Positions 36,441 through 45,095 of a stretch of DNA of 64,000 nt are shown piece by piece. The stretch is from Alphaproteobacteria bacterium (GTDB lineage: Bacteria > Pseudomonadota > Alphaproteobacteria > Thalassobaculales > Thalassobaculaceae). The notes under the pieces are model-generated. The model made no database searches. It was given only the letters and a program-made list of their open reading frames with translations, and was not told where the DNA came from. Where the stretch lies: assembly GCA_022822665.1 (NCBI GenBank), contig JAJEAR010000012.1, forward strand, positions 210,965-274,964, in the 5' to 3' direction. The position numbers and the translations under genes are program-made. The number at the start of each line of letters is the position of its first letter. The first letter of the stretch is position 1.

Positions 36441-37643
36441 TCAGGCAGTACGGCGGTCCGCGATCCGCCGCACCAGCCTTTCCGCCACCTCCGCCTTCGC
36501 CATCCTGGGCCAGCTTTCGACCTGGTCCGCGGTGACGAGGTGCACGGTGTTGTCATCACCGCCGAACACACCGTGCGTTGGGGAGACATCGTTCGCAAGG
36601 ATCCAGTCGCATCCCTTGCGCCGGAGCTTGTCCGTGGCGTGGTCGATCACCTGCTCGGTCTCGGCGGCAAACCCGATCACCAGCCCCGGGCGGCGGGACC
36701 CGGGTTGCGACAGGGTCGCCAGGATGTCCGGATTCTCGACGAGTTCGAGGCCCGGCAGGCTGCCCGCGCCGTCCTTCTTGAGCTTGTTGCCGGCAGGCTG
36801 CGCCACGCGCCAGTCGGCCACCGCCGCGGCACAGACCGCGACATCAACCGGAAGCGCCGTGCGGCACGCCTCCAGCATCTCGCGGGCCGTCTCGACGTGC
36901 ACCACCTCCACGGCCGGCGGGTCGGCAAGCCGGGTCGGCCCGCTCACCAGCGTCGTCTCCGCACCCGCGGCGGCGAGCGCATGTGCGATCGCGTGTCCCT
37001 GTCGCCCGGACGACCGGTTGGCGATGTAGCGGACCGGGTCGATCGCCTCCCAGGTCGGGCCCGAGGTCACCAGCGCCCTGTAGCCCGCGAGCCGCCCCGC
37101 CGCGCCGAGCATCGACGCGGCGGCGGCGGCAATCGCCGCCGGCTCCGCCATGCGGCCCGGCCCGTATTCCCCGCACGCCATCTCGCCGCTGTCAGGCCCG
37201 ACCACGTGGATACCGCGCCCGCGCAGTGCCGCAAGGTTGTCCACCGTTGCCGGATGTTCCCACATGCGCACGTTCATCGCCGGAGCCACCAGCACCGGCT
37301 TGTCGGTGGCAAGAAGGACCGTGGTCGCGAGGTCATCGGCAATCCCGGCCCGCATCCGCGCCAGCAGATCGGCTGTCGCCGGAGCCACGATCAGCAGATC
37401 GGCCTCGCGCGACAGCCTGATATGGCCCATTTCGGACTCGTCATCGAGCGAGAACAGGTCGCTGTAGACCTTCTCGCCGGTCAGCGCCTGAAGGCTGAGC
37501 GGTGTGACGAACCGCGCCCCGGCCCCGGTCAGGACACTGCGGACCACGTCGCCCCGCTGCTGCAGCTCCCGGACCAGCAACAGGCTCTTGTAGGCGGCAA
37601 TGCCGCCACCGACGATCAGCAGGATGCGCCGGCTGCCGCTCAC
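36441..37643 (-). CDS. coaBC: Bifunctional phosphopantothenoylcysteine decarboxylase / synthetase CoaBC
   Basis: 400 residues from a GTG that overlaps the zf-CHCC stop (GTGA). The CoaC flavoprotein half contains GGGIAAYKSLLLVRELQ, PAMNVRMW and the active-site Cys in MACGEYGPGRMAEP. The CoaB half begins LVTSGPTWEAIDPVRYIANRSSGRQG and carries NKLKKDG. It makes 4'-phosphopantetheine from phosphopantothenate, cysteine and CTP. coaE, the last CoA step, is at 43.7 kb. Confidence 0.96.
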   Translation of the reverse strand: MSGSRRILLIVGGGIAAYKSLLLVRELQQRGDVVRSVLTGAGARFVTPLSLQALTGEKVYSDLFSLDDESEMGHIRLSREADLLIVAPATADLLARMRAGIADDLATTVLLATDKPVLVAPAMNVRMWEHPATVDNLAALRGRGIHVVGPDSGEMACGEYGPGRMAEPAAIAAAAASMLGAAGRLAGYRALVTSGPTWEAIDPVRYIANRSSGRQGHAIAHALAAAGAETTLVSGPTRLADPPAVEVVHVETAREMLEACRTALPVDVAVCAAAVADWRVAQPAGNKLKKDGAGSLPGLELVENPDILATLSQPGSRRPGLVIGFAAETEQVIDHATDKLRRKGCDWILANDVSPTHGVFGGDDNTVHLVTADQVESWPRMAKAEVAERLVRRIADRRTA

Positions 37644-37819
37644 GCGTCGAGGTCGGCCGTCGTCTCGCGAAACCGGTACACCCGCGAGCAGTATGGACAC
37701 ACCACCACGTTGTCCGGACCAATGGTGAGAAACACCCTGGGGTGGCCGAGCGGGCCGCCGCCGCCGTCACAGGCGACGCGGCGCGACCGGGTGTCGATTT
37801 CTTCCAGCACTCCCGCCAT
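37640..37819 (-). CDS. Small zf-CHCC (NDUFS6-like) zinc-finger protein
   Basis: 59 residues from the ATG at 37819; an earlier start is possible. VACDGGGGPLGHPRVFL, TIGPDNVVVCPYCSRVYRF holds the Cys-His-Cys-Cys ligands of the zf-CHCC family, related to the complex I subunit NDUFS6. In Alphaproteobacteria such proteins are often encoded near coaBC or complex I genes. Its stop overlaps the coaBC start by 4 bp. Confidence 0.85.
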   Translation of the reverse strand: MAGVLEEIDTRSRRVACDGGGGPLGHPRVFLTIGPDNVVVCPYCSRVYRFRETTADLDA

Positions 37820-37898
37820 TGCCGTCCTCATGCGTCTGCGAATGCTGCCGTCCATCTTGCCAGTCCGCACACCCGGCGGTAAACAGTCAAGCATCCGG

Positions 37899-37975
<77 letters not shown>

Positions 37976-38560
37976 CTCTCCGGCCCGGCCTTCCCCGATC
38001 GGCGTCCCGTGTCCCGGCGCTGTCGCTCAGCAGGCATCTTCCGCCGTAGCGATGAAGGCCAGGGCATCCGCTTCCCCTGCCTCGACCGGACAGTCAGAAC
38101 TTCGTCGGCTCACAGGTGACGAGGCGTCTCCCAACGTCTTGACATGACGCTGTTATTGGGCCGGGAACAGCGCATTTGACCTGTCATGTTCATGGGAACA
38201 GTTCGGTCGGGGTTGACCTTCGGGAGCTCGAAGGCGCGGTTTTGCAACCTGGTCCGCTGCGTGACGATGGTACTGCGTTCCCTGCCGGCACCAGGCAGGC
38301 GGACGACAGTGACGGCGACGCTTGCGGGATCGTCGATGAGCGTGCGGAATCTGTGCACCGGCAGGCCGTCAGGGGTGACCCTGGCCTGCGCCCGGCAGCT
38401 GGCCGGCGGCGAGGCCTGGGCCTTCTCGACCGGTGTCGGCATCAGGCAGCGCGGGCAGCAACAGTACCAACGGCCTGTCACCGGTGTTGCCGACCGCGCG
38501 GCGCCTGGGGTCGCGGCCACCGCCAGGACGACCGGAAGCCGGTGCTCTGCGTGTCCTCGC
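37976..38560. other. Spacer with no recognisable gene
   Basis: 585 bases between the tRNA and the IolG-like gene. Frames on both strands (for example the minus frame at 38110-38520) have unremarkable, unrecognised translations. A hairpin with 7-bp stem (CGCTGTT ... AACAGCG, 38148-38172) lies inside. A spacer downstream of a tRNA is a common insertion site, so a decayed mobile remnant is possible but not shown. Confidence 0.4.
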
Positions 38561-39526
38561 TCACGCGGCCGCCGGGGTCACGGTCCGGCCGGTCAGGGCG
38601 GACTCGGTCGCGGCCTCGGCCAGCAGCAGGGCGGCGAGACCGTCCGTGCCGTCCGGTGACAGCGCGCCGCCGCTCTCGAGCGCGGTGATGAAGGCGTCGA
38701 GTTCGGCTTGATAGGCATGGGCGAAGCGCGCCTGGAAATGAATGCTGACCTGGGCTTCGCGTGTCTCGGTCCAGTTGTCGGCGCTCAGCCTGCCGGCGCT
38801 GCCATGCAGTTCCAGCCTCGGACCATGGCCATAGACGGCACGGCGGGAATTGACGATCTGGCACAGCTTGCCGCCGGCGGTGCGCAGCGTTGTCACGGCG
38901 CTGTCCCAGTCCCCGGCCGCGCCGATTGCCGGGTCGATCTGGCAACTGCCGGAGGCATGGACTGCAACCACCGGCTCATCCAGCAGCCAGCGGGCGAGAT
39001 CCAGATCATGGATCATCATGTCCCGGAAGATGCCGCCGGAGCGCGCGATGTAGGCCGGCGAGGGCGGGGTCGGATCCAGGCTGCGGATCGTCAGGATTTC
39101 CAGCCTGCCGATCTCGCCGGACCGCAGCCGCGCCACCAGGTCGGAAAAGGGTGGGTGAAAGCGGCGGTTGAAGGCCACCATCAGCCGCCCGTCGGCACGT
39201 TCGACCGTCTCCACGCAGCGTCGGGCCCGCGCCGCATCCAGATCGATCGGCTTTTCGCACAGCACCGCCTTGCCGGCCGCCACCGCCTGTTCCACCAGAT
39301 CGGCATGGGTATCGGTGGACGCGCCGATCAGCACCGCATCGATGGCAGGATCGCCCATGATCTCGGTGACGCTGCGGACCGGGGCGCCGGTTTCCGCGGC
39401 GACAGCCACCGCCGTCGCCGTCGCCGGATCGGCGATCGCGGCCAGGTCGGCGCGCTCATGGGAGGCGACGTTGCGGGCATGGATGGCGCCCATCCGGCCC
39501 ACCCCGATGACGGCGATCGCGATCAT
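38561..39526 (-). CDS. Gfo/Idh/MocA oxidoreductase (inositol 2-dehydrogenase-like)
   Basis: 321 residues from the ATG behind GGGGAGG. NAD-binding motif IAVIGVGRMGAIHARNV, then the family signature AVLCEKPIDLD with the catalytic Lys, and GGIFRDMMIHDLDLARWLL with the catalytic Asp and His. FNRRFHPPF and SCQIDP fit the IolG branch, which oxidises myo-inositol or related polyols with NAD. No other inositol genes are nearby, so the substrate is uncertain. Confidence 0.88.
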   Translation of the reverse strand: MIAIAVIGVGRMGAIHARNVASHERADLAAIADPATATAVAVAAETGAPVRSVTEIMGDPAIDAVLIGASTDTHADLVEQAVAAGKAVLCEKPIDLDAARARRCVETVERADGRLMVAFNRRFHPPFSDLVARLRSGEIGRLEILTIRSLDPTPPSPAYIARSGGIFRDMMIHDLDLARWLLDEPVVAVHASGSCQIDPAIGAAGDWDSAVTTLRTAGGKLCQIVNSRRAVYGHGPRLELHGSAGRLSADNWTETREAQVSIHFQARFAHAYQAELDAFITALESGGALSPDGTDGLAALLLAEAATESALTGRTVTPAAA

Positions 39527-39791
39527 GCTTCCTCCCCGGCGGCGGCCGCTGCCTCCGCTTCGCCGTCGCCATGAAGCGGTCGACGGGTGCGGCCGACAAT
39601 AGCGTACAGGAAGCGCCGGAACCGGCGAAGCAGGCAATCGGCGCCGCATTTGTTCCCGAAGCTCCCGGAGACGCCGGGGCACGGCACCAGGGCCAGGCGG
39701 GCGACCGCGTTCAGGGTGATCTGCGCGGCGAGTGGCGAGACAGATGCCGTAATGCTCCTTGCCGTGCCGGCGGGGCCACCTCCGTCACCCG

Positions 39792-40115
39792 TCACGTCAG
39801 CTCATGAAACCGCGTCGGAATGTCCCGCGCCCCGTGCGGTACGCGCCAGACATCGGTATCCGTTTCTCTCTGCACGCGGACAACCAGGTACGGGAATTTC
39901 CCGGCCGGCCGGATGCGCAGTCCGGAAATGCCCGGCTCGCACGCGTAGCGGGGCAATCCGCCCACAGGATGGTCACCGATCAGGCGGCAGGTATCTTCCA
40001 TCGAATCGATGAAGTCCGGGGCGACCGTTTTCCCTGCCTCGATCAGATAATGCCCGACCGCCTCGTCGATATCGCGCCGCGCGCGCTCGCGAAGGATGAC
40101 CGGCTTGCCACTCAC
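39792..40115 (-). CDS. parE: ParE/RelE-type toxin of a type II toxin-antitoxin pair
   Basis: 107 residues with the ParE fold: LRERARRDIDEAVGHYLIEAG at the start, FIDSMEDTCRLIGDHPVGG, then GLRIRPAGKFPYLVVRVQRETDTDVWRVPHGARDIPTRF. The GARD segment near the end is the usual ParE-family ending. Toxins of this family inhibit gyrase; RelE relatives cleave mRNA, so the target here is inferred. The ATG overlaps the antitoxin stop (ATGA), the standard antitoxin-first arrangement. Confidence 0.88.
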   Translation of the reverse strand: MSGKPVILRERARRDIDEAVGHYLIEAGKTVAPDFIDSMEDTCRLIGDHPVGGLPRYACEPGISGLRIRPAGKFPYLVVRVQRETDTDVWRVPHGARDIPTRFHELT

Positions 40116-40330
40116 TGACGGACGGTTTCACGGAGCCGGTCGAAATAGTCCTGATCGGCCGTGACCGCCTGGCCCGATGCCGCCCCCTCGAGAAGCAATT
40201 GGCGCAGATGCTGGCGGTCCCGGTCCCTGCGAATCAACTCACGGATGTACTCACTTGAGCTGGCGTAGCCACGCGCGCCGACCTGGTTGTCCACGAAGTC
40301 CCTGAGGGCTTCGGGCAGCGGGATGTTCAT
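40112..40330 (-). CDS. parD: ParD-type antitoxin
   Basis: 72 residues. Ribbon-helix-helix N-terminus (MNIPLPEALRDFVDNQVGARGYASSSEYIRELIRRD) followed by a flexible C-terminal half (DQDYFDRLRETVRQ) that would wrap the toxin. It binds and neutralises the adjacent ParE and represses the operon. The 131-nt spacer upstream should contain the promoter and operator, but no repeat stood out. Confidence 0.9.
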   Translation of the reverse strand: MNIPLPEALRDFVDNQVGARGYASSSEYIRELIRRDRDRQHLRQLLLEGAASGQAVTADQDYFDRLRETVRQ

Positions 40331-40461
40331 CGTGCCCGTGGCAGCACGTTGCCGTCATTGGCCAGGATTGGGAAGACGCGGCCGGATGGCATGGAGCCGC
40401 GAAAACTCGGTGGCGGACCGGCCTCGCCGCCTGCATGGACATGTCTCGCGGGCGCCGCGCT

Positions 40462-40884
40462 TCAGTCCAGTTTTCCCCAGTCGGTGACCCGTGTTGCGGC
40501 AATGCAGATCAGCAGGCACTCCTCGAGCCGCATGTCGCGGTACTGGCGGTAGCGCCGGCGCAGGGCTGAAATCGCGCCCCCGTGGCCGGCGCCCGTCGAA
40601 ACCAGGGTGGCCGTTCCGCGCACCATGACCCAGCCGAGTTGCGACCAGTCGGAATGGTCGTAGTGATCGACCACGAGCGCGGCGTGCGGGTTGGCCAGGA
40701 TGTTGCGTACCCGGGCGAGGCGGCGGGGCGCGACCGCCTTCGGCTTCTCGTCGAGCGCGATCCAGATCGCCGGACCATCCAGTGCGTAGCACACGGGTAC
40801 CACGTGCGGCCGGCCGTCCGGCGAGGTGGTCGCGAGACGCCCGACATGGCCCTTCTCCAGGAACCGTCGCTGTCGGGGCGTCAT
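40462..40884 (-). CDS. PPOX-class flavin/F420-type split-barrel protein
   Basis: 140 residues with the pyridoxamine-phosphate-oxidase-like barrel: GRLATTSPDGRPHVVPVCYALDG, RVRNILANPHAALVVDHYDHSDWSQLGWVMVRGTA, and a C-terminal RYRQYRDMRLEECLLICIAATRVTDW. This matches the TIGR03668-like subfamily. The cofactor (FMN, F420 or none) cannot be decided. Its ATG overlaps the stop of the ABC permease, so it is the last gene of the exporter operon. Confidence 0.85.
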   Translation of the reverse strand: MTPRQRRFLEKGHVGRLATTSPDGRPHVVPVCYALDGPAIWIALDEKPKAVAPRRLARVRNILANPHAALVVDHYDHSDWSQLGWVMVRGTATLVSTGAGHGGAISALRRRYRQYRDMRLEECLLICIAATRVTDWGKLD

Positions 40885-41681
40885 TCGCCCACCTGCAGCA
40901 GCTTGCCGTTTGACCGCGCACTGGCAAAGGCGGCAGCGAACACCGTCGCACCGATGGCGAGGTAGATCACGTTGACCACCACCGCGCCGGCCAGGAGGTC
41001 GGCGCGGAAGACGCCGTCGACCATGACGGCGCGCATGCCCTCGAACACGTAGGCAGACGGCGTCGCCCAGGCGACCGGCTGGAGCCAGCCGGGCAGCGTG
41101 GACACCGGGTAGTACACCGCGCTGATCGGCGCAAAGGCGAAGATCGCGACCCAGGCGAGGCTCTCCGCACCCAGCCCGAACCGGATCACCATCGCGGTGA
41201 CCGTCATTCCGATGCCCCAGCCCATGACACTCAGGCAGGTGAAGAAGGCAACGATGCCCGGGCCGTAGGAAAGTACCGAGAACTCGAACAGGACCCATGC
41301 CAGCACCCAAGACGGGGCGAGGCCGACACAGGTGCGCACGAGGCTCATGATCATCGCCGCCCCGATCATTTCCCAGGGCCGCAGCGGGCTGACGAACAGG
41401 TGGCCGAGATTGCGCGACCACATCTCCTCGAGGAAGCAAAGCGAGAATCCCATCTGGCCCCGGAACAGCACATCCCACAGCAGCACCGCCCCGATGAGCA
41501 CGCCGGCCGCGTTGGCAACCCAGGTTGAATGCCCGACGAAGAACTGGGTCACGAACCCCCAGACCACCATCTGCACCGTCGGCCAGTACGCCAGCTCGAG
41601 AATGCGCGGCCACGACCCGCGCAACAGGTACATGTAGCGGCGGACCAGCGCGAACATGCGCCGCGCCGTGCCGCCATTCAC
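40881..41681 (-). CDS. ABC-2 type exporter permease
   Basis: 266 residues, six hydrophobic segments of the ABC-2 fold. RRYMYLLRGSWPRILELAYWPTVQMVVWGF is at the N-terminus, FLEEMWSRNLGHLFVSPLRPWEMIGA in the coupling region, and PISAVYYPVSTLPGWLQPVAWATPSAYVFEGMR near the end. It pairs with the ATPase upstream through an ATGA overlap. The cargo is unknown; such pairs export drugs, lipids or polysaccharides. Confidence 0.9.
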   Translation of the reverse strand: MNGGTARRMFALVRRYMYLLRGSWPRILELAYWPTVQMVVWGFVTQFFVGHSTWVANAAGVLIGAVLLWDVLFRGQMGFSLCFLEEMWSRNLGHLFVSPLRPWEMIGAAMIMSLVRTCVGLAPSWVLAWVLFEFSVLSYGPGIVAFFTCLSVMGWGIGMTVTAMVIRFGLGAESLAWVAIFAFAPISAVYYPVSTLPGWLQPVAWATPSAYVFEGMRAVMVDGVFRADLLAGAVVVNVIYLAIGATVFAAAFASARSNGKLLQVGE

Positions 41682-42430
41682 GCCGCCTCTCCCTCGGGCG
41701 CGGCCCGGTCGCGCGCGATGTCGAGGAACACGTCATCGAGCGTGCTGCGGCCATAGCGGGCAAGCAGGCTGCTCGGGCTCCCCCGGTCCACGATCGCGCC
41801 CGCCCGCATCATCAGCACCCGGTCACACAGCCGCTCCACCTCGGCCATGTTGTGCGAGGCGAGCAGGATCGTCGCGCCCTCCGCCCGCGCGTAGTCCTCG
41901 AGGTAGGTGCGGACCCAGTCCGCGCTGTCGGGATCGAGCGACGCCGTCGGCTCGTCGAGCAGCAGGACGCGGGGCCGGTTGATCAGGGCCTTGGCCAGTG
42001 CCACCCGGGTCTTCTGTCCCGCCGAGAGCTGTCCGGTGCGCCGGCCCAGCAGATCCTCGAGATCCAGCGCCCCGGCAAGCTCGTCGATGCGCCGGCGCGG
42101 CTGCGGCACCCCGTACAGGTCGGCATAGACGCGAAGGTTCTCGCGCACCGACAGGCGGTGCGGCAGGTCGACGTAGGGGGAGGAGAAATTCATCATCGGC
42201 AGCGCCCGGTACCGGTCGGCCACCATGTCGATGTCATGGATGCGGACCTCGCCCGAACTCGGCGTGAGAAGGCCCAGCAGCATCGAGATCGTGGTGGTCT
42301 TGCCGGCACCGTTCCCGCCCAGGAGCGCGCTGACGCGTCCCTCCTCGACGGAAAAACTGATCCCGTGAACCGCCGTTATGTCACCGAACCGCTTGGTGAG
42401 TGCGCGCACGCTGATCGCGGGCGTGGTCAT
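41678..42430 (-). CDS. ABC exporter ATP-binding protein
   Basis: 250 residues from the ATG giving MTTPAISVRALTKRFG. Walker A GGNGAGKTTT, signature LSAGQ (a variant of LSGGQ), Walker B VLLLDEPTASLD and the switch His in ASHNMAEVERL. It energises the ABC-2 permease encoded immediately downstream. It diverges from secB across 139 nt. Confidence 0.92.
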   Translation of the reverse strand: MTTPAISVRALTKRFGDITAVHGISFSVEEGRVSALLGGNGAGKTTTISMLLGLLTPSSGEVRIHDIDMVADRYRALPMMNFSSPYVDLPHRLSVRENLRVYADLYGVPQPRRRIDELAGALDLEDLLGRRTGQLSAGQKTRVALAKALINRPRVLLLDEPTASLDPDSADWVRTYLEDYARAEGATILLASHNMAEVERLCDRVLMMRAGAIVDRGSPSSLLARYGRSTLDDVFLDIARDRAAPEGEAA

Positions 42431-42569
42431 GAACCGGTCACCGGGCAAGAGGATTTGCGGCGCAACCATAGGCGGGGCAGTCGGGACGGGCAAGCCGGCG
42501 CGGCGGTTGTGGACGGCCCGGATCCGTGGTACCCCGCCGCCGCCTGTTCTCCAGTCCGGCGAGGCCACC

Positions 42570-43049
42570 ATGAGCGACACCCAGCCTGTTCAGGAGACCG
42601 GCGACGACATCCGGTTCCTGGTTGCGGCACAGTACATCAAGGACCTGTCGTTCGAGAGCCCCGGCGCTCCGCACAGCCTGCAGCCGAACGAAGTGGCGCC
42701 GCAGATCAACGTGCAGGTCGACATGGCCGCGAGTGCCGTTGGCGAGAACGGACACGAGGTGGTGCTCTCGCTCACGGTCGATGCCAAGAGGGGCGAGGAA
42801 CAGCTGTTCCTGGTCGAGCTGACCTATGCCGGGGTGTTCGTGATCACCGGGGTTCCGGAAACCGGGCTGCGCCCGCTGCTCCTGATCGAGGCCCCGAAGC
42901 TCCTGTTCCCGTTCGCACGCAGCGTCATCTCGGCGGCGGTGCGCGACGGCGGGTTTCCGCCGTTGCTGCTGCAGCCTGTCGACTTCGCCGCCCTCTACCG
43001 CCAGTCGCTCGACGGCGACGTCAGTCCCGAAGCCACACCGGATCCCTGA
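42570..43049 (+). CDS. secB: Protein-export chaperone SecB
   Basis: 159 residues: FLVAAQYIKDLSFESPGAPHSL and APQINVQVDMAA are the SecB signatures, followed by VVLSLTVDAKRGEEQLFLVELTYAGVF and LLIEAPKLLFPFARSVISAAVRDGGFPPLLLQPVDFAALY. It keeps preproteins unfolded and hands them to SecA. Its last 29 bases overlap the convergent 3' end of dnaQ, the same gene neighbourhood seen beside the origin in Caulobacter. Confidence 0.96.
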   Translation: MSDTQPVQETGDDIRFLVAAQYIKDLSFESPGAPHSLQPNEVAPQINVQVDMAASAVGENGHEVVLSLTVDAKRGEEQLFLVELTYAGVFVITGVPETGLRPLLLIEAPKLLFPFARSVISAAVRDGGFPPLLLQPVDFAALYRQSLDGDVSPEATPDP

Positions 43050-43698
43050 TCTGCTGCAGCAACTGCCGGTGCGCCGCCCGTTCGGCGTCGCTCGCACTCC
43101 AGCTGCGCGCCACCCTCGGCCCGGCTGCCTCGCCGCCCGCCCGCACCGGGCCCGGGGCCGCGGGCCCGCCCAGGTCGAGTGACTGCTGCCGGCCACCGCA
43201 CAGGTGCAGGTAGACCTCCGCCAGCAGTCGTGCATCCACCCGGGCTCCGTGCTTCTCGCGCTCCGCGGTATCGATCGCGAACCGCCGGCACAGGGCGTCG
43301 AGGCTCGCCGGCGCGCCCGGGAACCGGGCCCGGGCAAGCTGCACGGTGTCGATGGCGCGGCCGGCATCAAGTGGCGGGCGGCCGGCATCGGAGAGTTCCA
43401 TGTTGAGGAAGGCAAGGTCGAATGCGGCGTTGTGAATGACCAGGTCGTCATCGCCGATGAAGGCCAGGAACTCGTCGGCCCGCTCGGCAAAGCTCGGGTG
43501 GTCGGCCAGGAATTCGTTCGTCAGTCCGTGGGTCTCGTAGGCTCCCGCCTCGATCTCCTGCCCGGGATTGAAGTAGCAGTGGTACTCCCGCCCGGTCGGC
43601 ACGAGGTTGACCAGCTCGACCGCCCCGATCTCCACGATCCGGTGTCCCCGGGAAATCTCGAGACCGGTGGTCTCGGTGTCGAGCACGATCATCCGCAT
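43021..43698 (-). CDS. dnaQ: DNA polymerase III epsilon subunit (3'-5' proofreading exonuclease)
   Basis: 225 residues from the ATG behind GGAGGAG. Exo I is VLDTETTGLE, Exo II is LVIHNAAFDLAFLNMEL and Exo III has HGARVDARLLAEVYLHL, giving the four acidic metal ligands and the catalytic His of the DEDDh family. The C-terminal tail that binds the alpha subunit is short and basic. It overlaps the coaE stop by 10 bp. Confidence 0.95.
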   Translation of the reverse strand: MRMIVLDTETTGLEISRGHRIVEIGAVELVNLVPTGREYHCYFNPGQEIEAGAYETHGLTNEFLADHPSFAERADEFLAFIGDDDLVIHNAAFDLAFLNMELSDAGRPPLDAGRAIDTVQLARARFPGAPASLDALCRRFAIDTAEREKHGARVDARLLAEVYLHLCGGRQQSLDLGGPAAPGPVRAGGEAAGPRVARSWSASDAERAAHRQLLQQIRDPVWLRD

Positions 43699-44291
43699 CG
43701 CGATCTCCTCCTCCTGCCTGCAAGCCATCTCGCGAGTTCCCGGCTGGTGGCCGCCAGGCCCAGGCCCGAGTGGATGACGACGTCCGCGCGCCGGCGTTTC
43801 ACCCGGTCCGGCATCTGCCGGCGCAGGATGTCCGCAAACCGCTGCGCTGTCATTCCCGGTCTTGCCAGCACCCGCTGGCGCTGCAGGTATGCCGGGGCCG
43901 TGACCACGAGCACCGTGTCGCACACCGCGTCGCCGCCGCTTTCGAACAGCAACGGAACATCGAGCACCACCAGCCGCGATCGCCGCCGCCTGTGCCGCGC
44001 CAGGAACCGGTCGCGGTCGGCGCGGACCAGCGGGTGGACGATCGCTTCAAGCTGACGCAGGCGCCCCGGGTCCCCGATCACCAGCGCGCCAAGGCGGTTC
44101 CTGTCGACGGCGCCGTCCCTGATCACGCCCGGAAAGGCCCGTCCGACAGGCGCCACCGCCGCGCCACCGCGTGCAAACAGGCGGTGGACGCAGGCGTCCG
44201 CGTCATGCACCGGGATCCCCGCGCGCCCGAGCAGGCGCGCAACGGTGCTCTTGCCCATGGCAATGGAGCCCGTCAGTCCGACGATCTCCAT
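43689..44291 (-). CDS. coaE: Dephospho-CoA kinase
   Basis: 200 residues. P-loop GLTGSIAMGKSTVARLL, lid and substrate residues in IVHPLVRADRDRFLARH and LVVLDVPLLFESGGDAVCDTVLVVTAP, then RQMPDRVKRRRADVVI. It phosphorylates dephospho-CoA in the final step of CoA synthesis. In related genomes aroE lies between maf and coaE; here the 184 bases upstream hold no gene. Confidence 0.95.
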   Translation of the reverse strand: MEIVGLTGSIAMGKSTVARLLGRAGIPVHDADACVHRLFARGGAAVAPVGRAFPGVIRDGAVDRNRLGALVIGDPGRLRQLEAIVHPLVRADRDRFLARHRRRRSRLVVLDVPLLFESGGDAVCDTVLVVTAPAYLQRQRVLARPGMTAQRFADILRRQMPDRVKRRRADVVIHSGLGLAATSRELARWLAGRRRRSRCG

Positions 44292-44320
44292 CCCCGGTGC
44301 CGTGGCCTATGCCGCGCGCC

Positions 44321-44337
44321 GAAACGCGACGCGTTTC
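44321..44337. other. Small inverted repeat between maf and coaE
   Basis: GAAACGC and GCGTTTC flank a 3-base loop in the 184-nt gap where aroE is expected. No T-run follows on either side, so terminator function is doubtful. Confidence 0.3.
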
Positions 44338-44475
44338 CGCCTGCGCGGGAGTCCTTCGCGGCCAGCCGACGGTCCGTTTCCGCGCGGCACGGACCGCATG
44401 ATCCCGGCGCGAAGTCTGCTGTGCGGCCCTGCCTCCCGGTATGAACGCTCGGGATCATTCAACGGTTTCACGGCA

Positions 44476-45093
44476 CTAGTCCTCGATCATCCGCTGCTGG
44501 CGCAGCCAGGCGAGCAACGGCAACAGCGGCAGGCCCATGATGGTAAACCAGTCACCCTCGACTGCGCTGAAAAGGTGACTGCCGGTGCCCTCGAGCCGAT
44601 ATCCCCCGACCGAGCCGACAAGATCGTTCGCATCTGCGGCAAGGTAACGCTCGAGGAACCGTTCACCAAGCGGTCGCATGCAAAGCCTGGCGGTATCCAC
44701 CGCCTGCCACAGCACCGCGCCGTCGCGGCACGCCGTGATCGCGCTGGTGAGCGTGTGGCTCGTGCCGGCGAGCGCCTCGAGCTGGCTGCGCAGTGCCGCG
44801 GGACTTTCCGGCTTGCCCAGCCAGCGGCCGTGGTGCTCGAGCAGCTGATCGGCTCCCAGCACCAGCGCGCCGGGATGGACGCGGCTGACCTGTACGGCCT
44901 TGGCCGCGGCAAGGGCGCAGGCGGCGGCCGGGGTGGCGGCGCCCTCGCGTTCGAGGCGCGCGCGCAGCGACGGTTCGTCGACTTGTGCCGGAACGATGCG
45001 GAAGACGAGCCCGGCATCGCGCAGCAGCCGGGCCCGGGTCGGGCTTGCCGACGCGAGCACCAGGTCGGCCGTCCCGCGTGTCAGTGTCGCCAC
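44476..45093 (-). CDS. maf: Maf-family nucleoside-triphosphate pyrophosphatase
   Basis: 205 residues from a GTG two bases after the upstream stop. LVLASASPTRARLLRDAGL is the substrate-binding loop, with TRAR where many Maf proteins have PRR. VLGADQLLEHHGRWLGKP holds the catalytic Asp, and GSVGGYRLEGTGSHLFSAVEGDWFTIMGLPLLPL is the C-terminal signature. Maf proteins hydrolyse modified or canonical NTPs to prevent their incorporation. It is co-transcribed with the PPDK regulator gene. Confidence 0.92.
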   Translation of the reverse strand: MATLTRGTADLVLASASPTRARLLRDAGLVFRIVPAQVDEPSLRARLEREGAATPAAACALAAAKAVQVSRVHPGALVLGADQLLEHHGRWLGKPESPAALRSQLEALAGTSHTLTSAITACRDGAVLWQAVDTARLCMRPLGERFLERYLAADANDLVGSVGGYRLEGTGSHLFSAVEGDWFTIMGLPLLPLLAWLRQQRMIED

Positions 45094-45095
45094 CC

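Noticed and set aside
38110..38520. 136-codon minus-strand open frame between the tRNA and the IolG-like gene
   Set aside because: No recognisable motif or convincing start site; listed only as unassigned spacer.
39523..39795. 90-codon minus-strand open frame between the ParE and IolG-like genes
   Set aside because: Ala/Gly-rich, no motif, and overlaps the start of the IolG-like gene; not supported as a gene.
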